The position numbers and the translations under genes are program-made. Positions 22,284 to 23,253 of a stretch of DNA of 23,253 bases are shown here, in pieces. This DNA is from ZLKRG08 sp046091905 (GTDB taxonomy: Bacteria; Actinomycetota; Actinomycetes; Nanopelagicales; Nanopelagicaceae), in NCBI GenBank assembly GCA_046091905.1, contig JBJTCN010000032.1:1-23253 (forward strand), read 5' to 3'. The notes beneath the pieces are model-generated. The model was given only the letters and a program-made list of their open reading frames with translations, made no database searches and had not been told where the DNA came from. The first letter of the stretch is position 1. Each line of letters opens with the position of its first letter.

Positions 22284-23253
22284 TGAGCAATCATCCACAT
22301 CCCAATTTAGGCGAACCATCTAAATTAAGTAAAGATGGGTTGCGCTTAGTCGCACTGGGTGGCCTAGGTGAAATTGGCCGTAACATGATGGTTTATGAAT
22401 ATGAAAATGAAATTTTAATTGTTGACGTCGGAGTGCTATTTCCAGAAGAGAGCCAACCAGGAATTGATTTAATTCTGCCGGATTTCTCTTATATTCGTGA
22501 TCGCTTAGATGATGTCACTGCCATCTTTTTAACACATGGCCACGAAGATCATATTGGTGCAGTGCCATATCTACTTCGCGAACGCGGAGATATTCCAGTT
22601 TATGGTTCACCGCTAACTCTTGCTTTAACTGCCGCAAAGTTAAAAGAGCATCGCATCACTGGATTGATGCGTGAGATTCAAGATGGCGAAAAGGTAAAGA
22701 TTGGTAGTTTTGAAGTAGAAGCAGTCGCAGTTAATCACTCAATTCCCGATGCGTTAGCACTTGCAATTAAATGCGGCGCCGGAACTGTTCTACATACTGG
22801 TGATTTCAAGATGGATCAGTTGCCGCTTGATGGACGTATTACCGATCTGCGCCGTTTTGCCTCCCTGGGCGAAGAGGGAATTGATCTCTTCTTAGTTGAT
22901 TCCACTAACGCAGATATCCCAGGATTTACGCCATCTGAACGCGAAATCATGCCGACTTTAGATCGGATAATTGCAAATACTAGATGTCGCGTAATTGTGG
23001 CCTCTTTCGCATCTCATGTACATCGAATCCAACAGGTAATTGATATCGCGGTAAAACATGAACGAAAAGTTTGTTTTATCGGTCGATCAATGGTGCGCAA
23101 TATGGATATTGCATCGCGGATGGGATATTTAAATATTCCAGCATTTGCGATGATTGAAAAAGATGATTTAGATAAATATGGCGACAACGTGGTTTTGATT
23201 TGCACTGGTAGCCAGGGCGAACCACTCGCTGCTTTATCGCGTATGGCCTACGG
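22283..23253 (+). CDS. rnj: Ribonuclease J, 3'-truncated
   Basis: A metallo-beta-lactamase/beta-CASP ribonuclease with 5'-3' exonuclease and endonuclease activity in mRNA turnover and rRNA maturation. The frame is open from the ATG at 22283 to the window end, about 323 residues of a usual 550-600. Visible landmarks are GLGEIGRNM near 28-35, the zinc motif LTHGHEDHIGAVPYL (H85, H87, D89, H90), AVNHSIPDA, LHTGDFK, DSTNAD, the beta-CASP segment ASFASHVHRIQQ, and VLICTGSQGEP near the edge. It overlaps dapA by one base (TAATG) without a good ribosome site. The C-terminal part lies outside the window. Confidence 0.95.
   Translation, partial: MSNHPHPNLGEPSKLSKDGLRLVALGGLGEIGRNMMVYEYENEILIVDVGVLFPEESQPGIDLILPDFSYIRDRLDDVTAIFLTHGHEDHIGAVPYLLRERGDIPVYGSPLTLALTAAKLKEHRITGLMREIQDGEKVKIGSFEVEAVAVNHSIPDALALAIKCGAGTVLHTGDFKMDQLPLDGRITDLRRFASLGEEGIDLFLVDSTNADIPGFTPSEREIMPTLDRIIANTRCRVIVASFASHVHRIQQVIDIAVKHERKVCFIGRSMVRNMDIASRMGYLNIPAFAMIEKDDLDKYGDNVVLICTGSQGEPLAALSRMAY

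Noticed and set aside
1..23253. CRISPR array, prophage, insertion sequence or toxin-antitoxin pair
   Set aside because: No regularly spaced repeats, no transposase or phage proteins, no terminal inverted repeats and no small paired genes of that type were seen on either strand.

Overview
The window (23,253 bases, both ends inside genes) is a densely packed stretch of bacterial chromosome that reads as core, vertically inherited DNA. It looks like a streamlined actinobacterium of the freshwater acI / Nanopelagicales type. That placement is inference from actinobacterial gene order (rseP-ispG-proS; rimP-nusA-infB-rbfA-truB-ribF-rpsO-pnp; M16 peptidase-dapB; thyX-dapA-rnj), a mycoredoxin-like glutaredoxin, a Pro/Gly/Arg-rich IF2 linker, an A+T-leaning composition unlike high-GC actinobacteria, and very short spacers with many 1-4 base overlaps. 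There is no rRNA, tRNA, CRISPR array, insertion sequence, phage gene or origin, and no gap above about 150 bases lacks a gene.

Layout: (1) 1-3371: a ureohydrolase cut by the left edge, a secreted beta-propeller-like protein with a Thr/Pro linker and a two-cysteine lysine-rich tail, and a convergent GABA aminotransferase (gabT). (2) 3455-8280: the intramembrane protease rseP (TTG start with a strong ribosome site), ispG (isoprenoids), proS, and a TSUP-type membrane permease that starts on a TTG inside the proS stop. (3) 8333-17412: the transcription/translation block rimP, nusA, infB, rbfA, truB, ribF, rpsO, pnp, with structured leaders before infB, rpsO and pnp. (4) 17419-19669: an M16 zinc peptidase, dapB and a glutaredoxin, the last two joined by ATGA overlaps. 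(5) 19666-20636, minus strand: azlD and azlC, a branched-chain amino-acid export pair. (6) 20663-23253: thyX, dapA and the start of rnj (RNase J), cut by the right edge.

How they work together: region 3 makes and tunes ribosomes (30S assembly factors RimP and RbfA, initiation factor IF2, S15, tRNA pseudouridylation) and, with PNPase and RNase J, turns RNA over. DapA and DapB are two steps of the lysine/diaminopimelate pathway. ThyX makes dTMP. RibF makes the FMN and FAD that ThyX needs. The ureohydrolase and GabT could together pass guanidino compounds or polyamines through GABA to succinate semialdehyde.

I found no clear undescribed multi-gene system. The parts most worth a second look are regulatory: two mutually exclusive hairpins over the infB start; a 26-base divergent spacer with back-to-back -10 hexamers for azlC and thyX; a repeated TANNNT-N6/7-ATG arrangement suggesting leaderless mRNAs; structured rpsO and pnp leaders; and the secreted protein with its cysteine/lysine tail. 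All are readings by eye, with no folding energies or database searches behind them.
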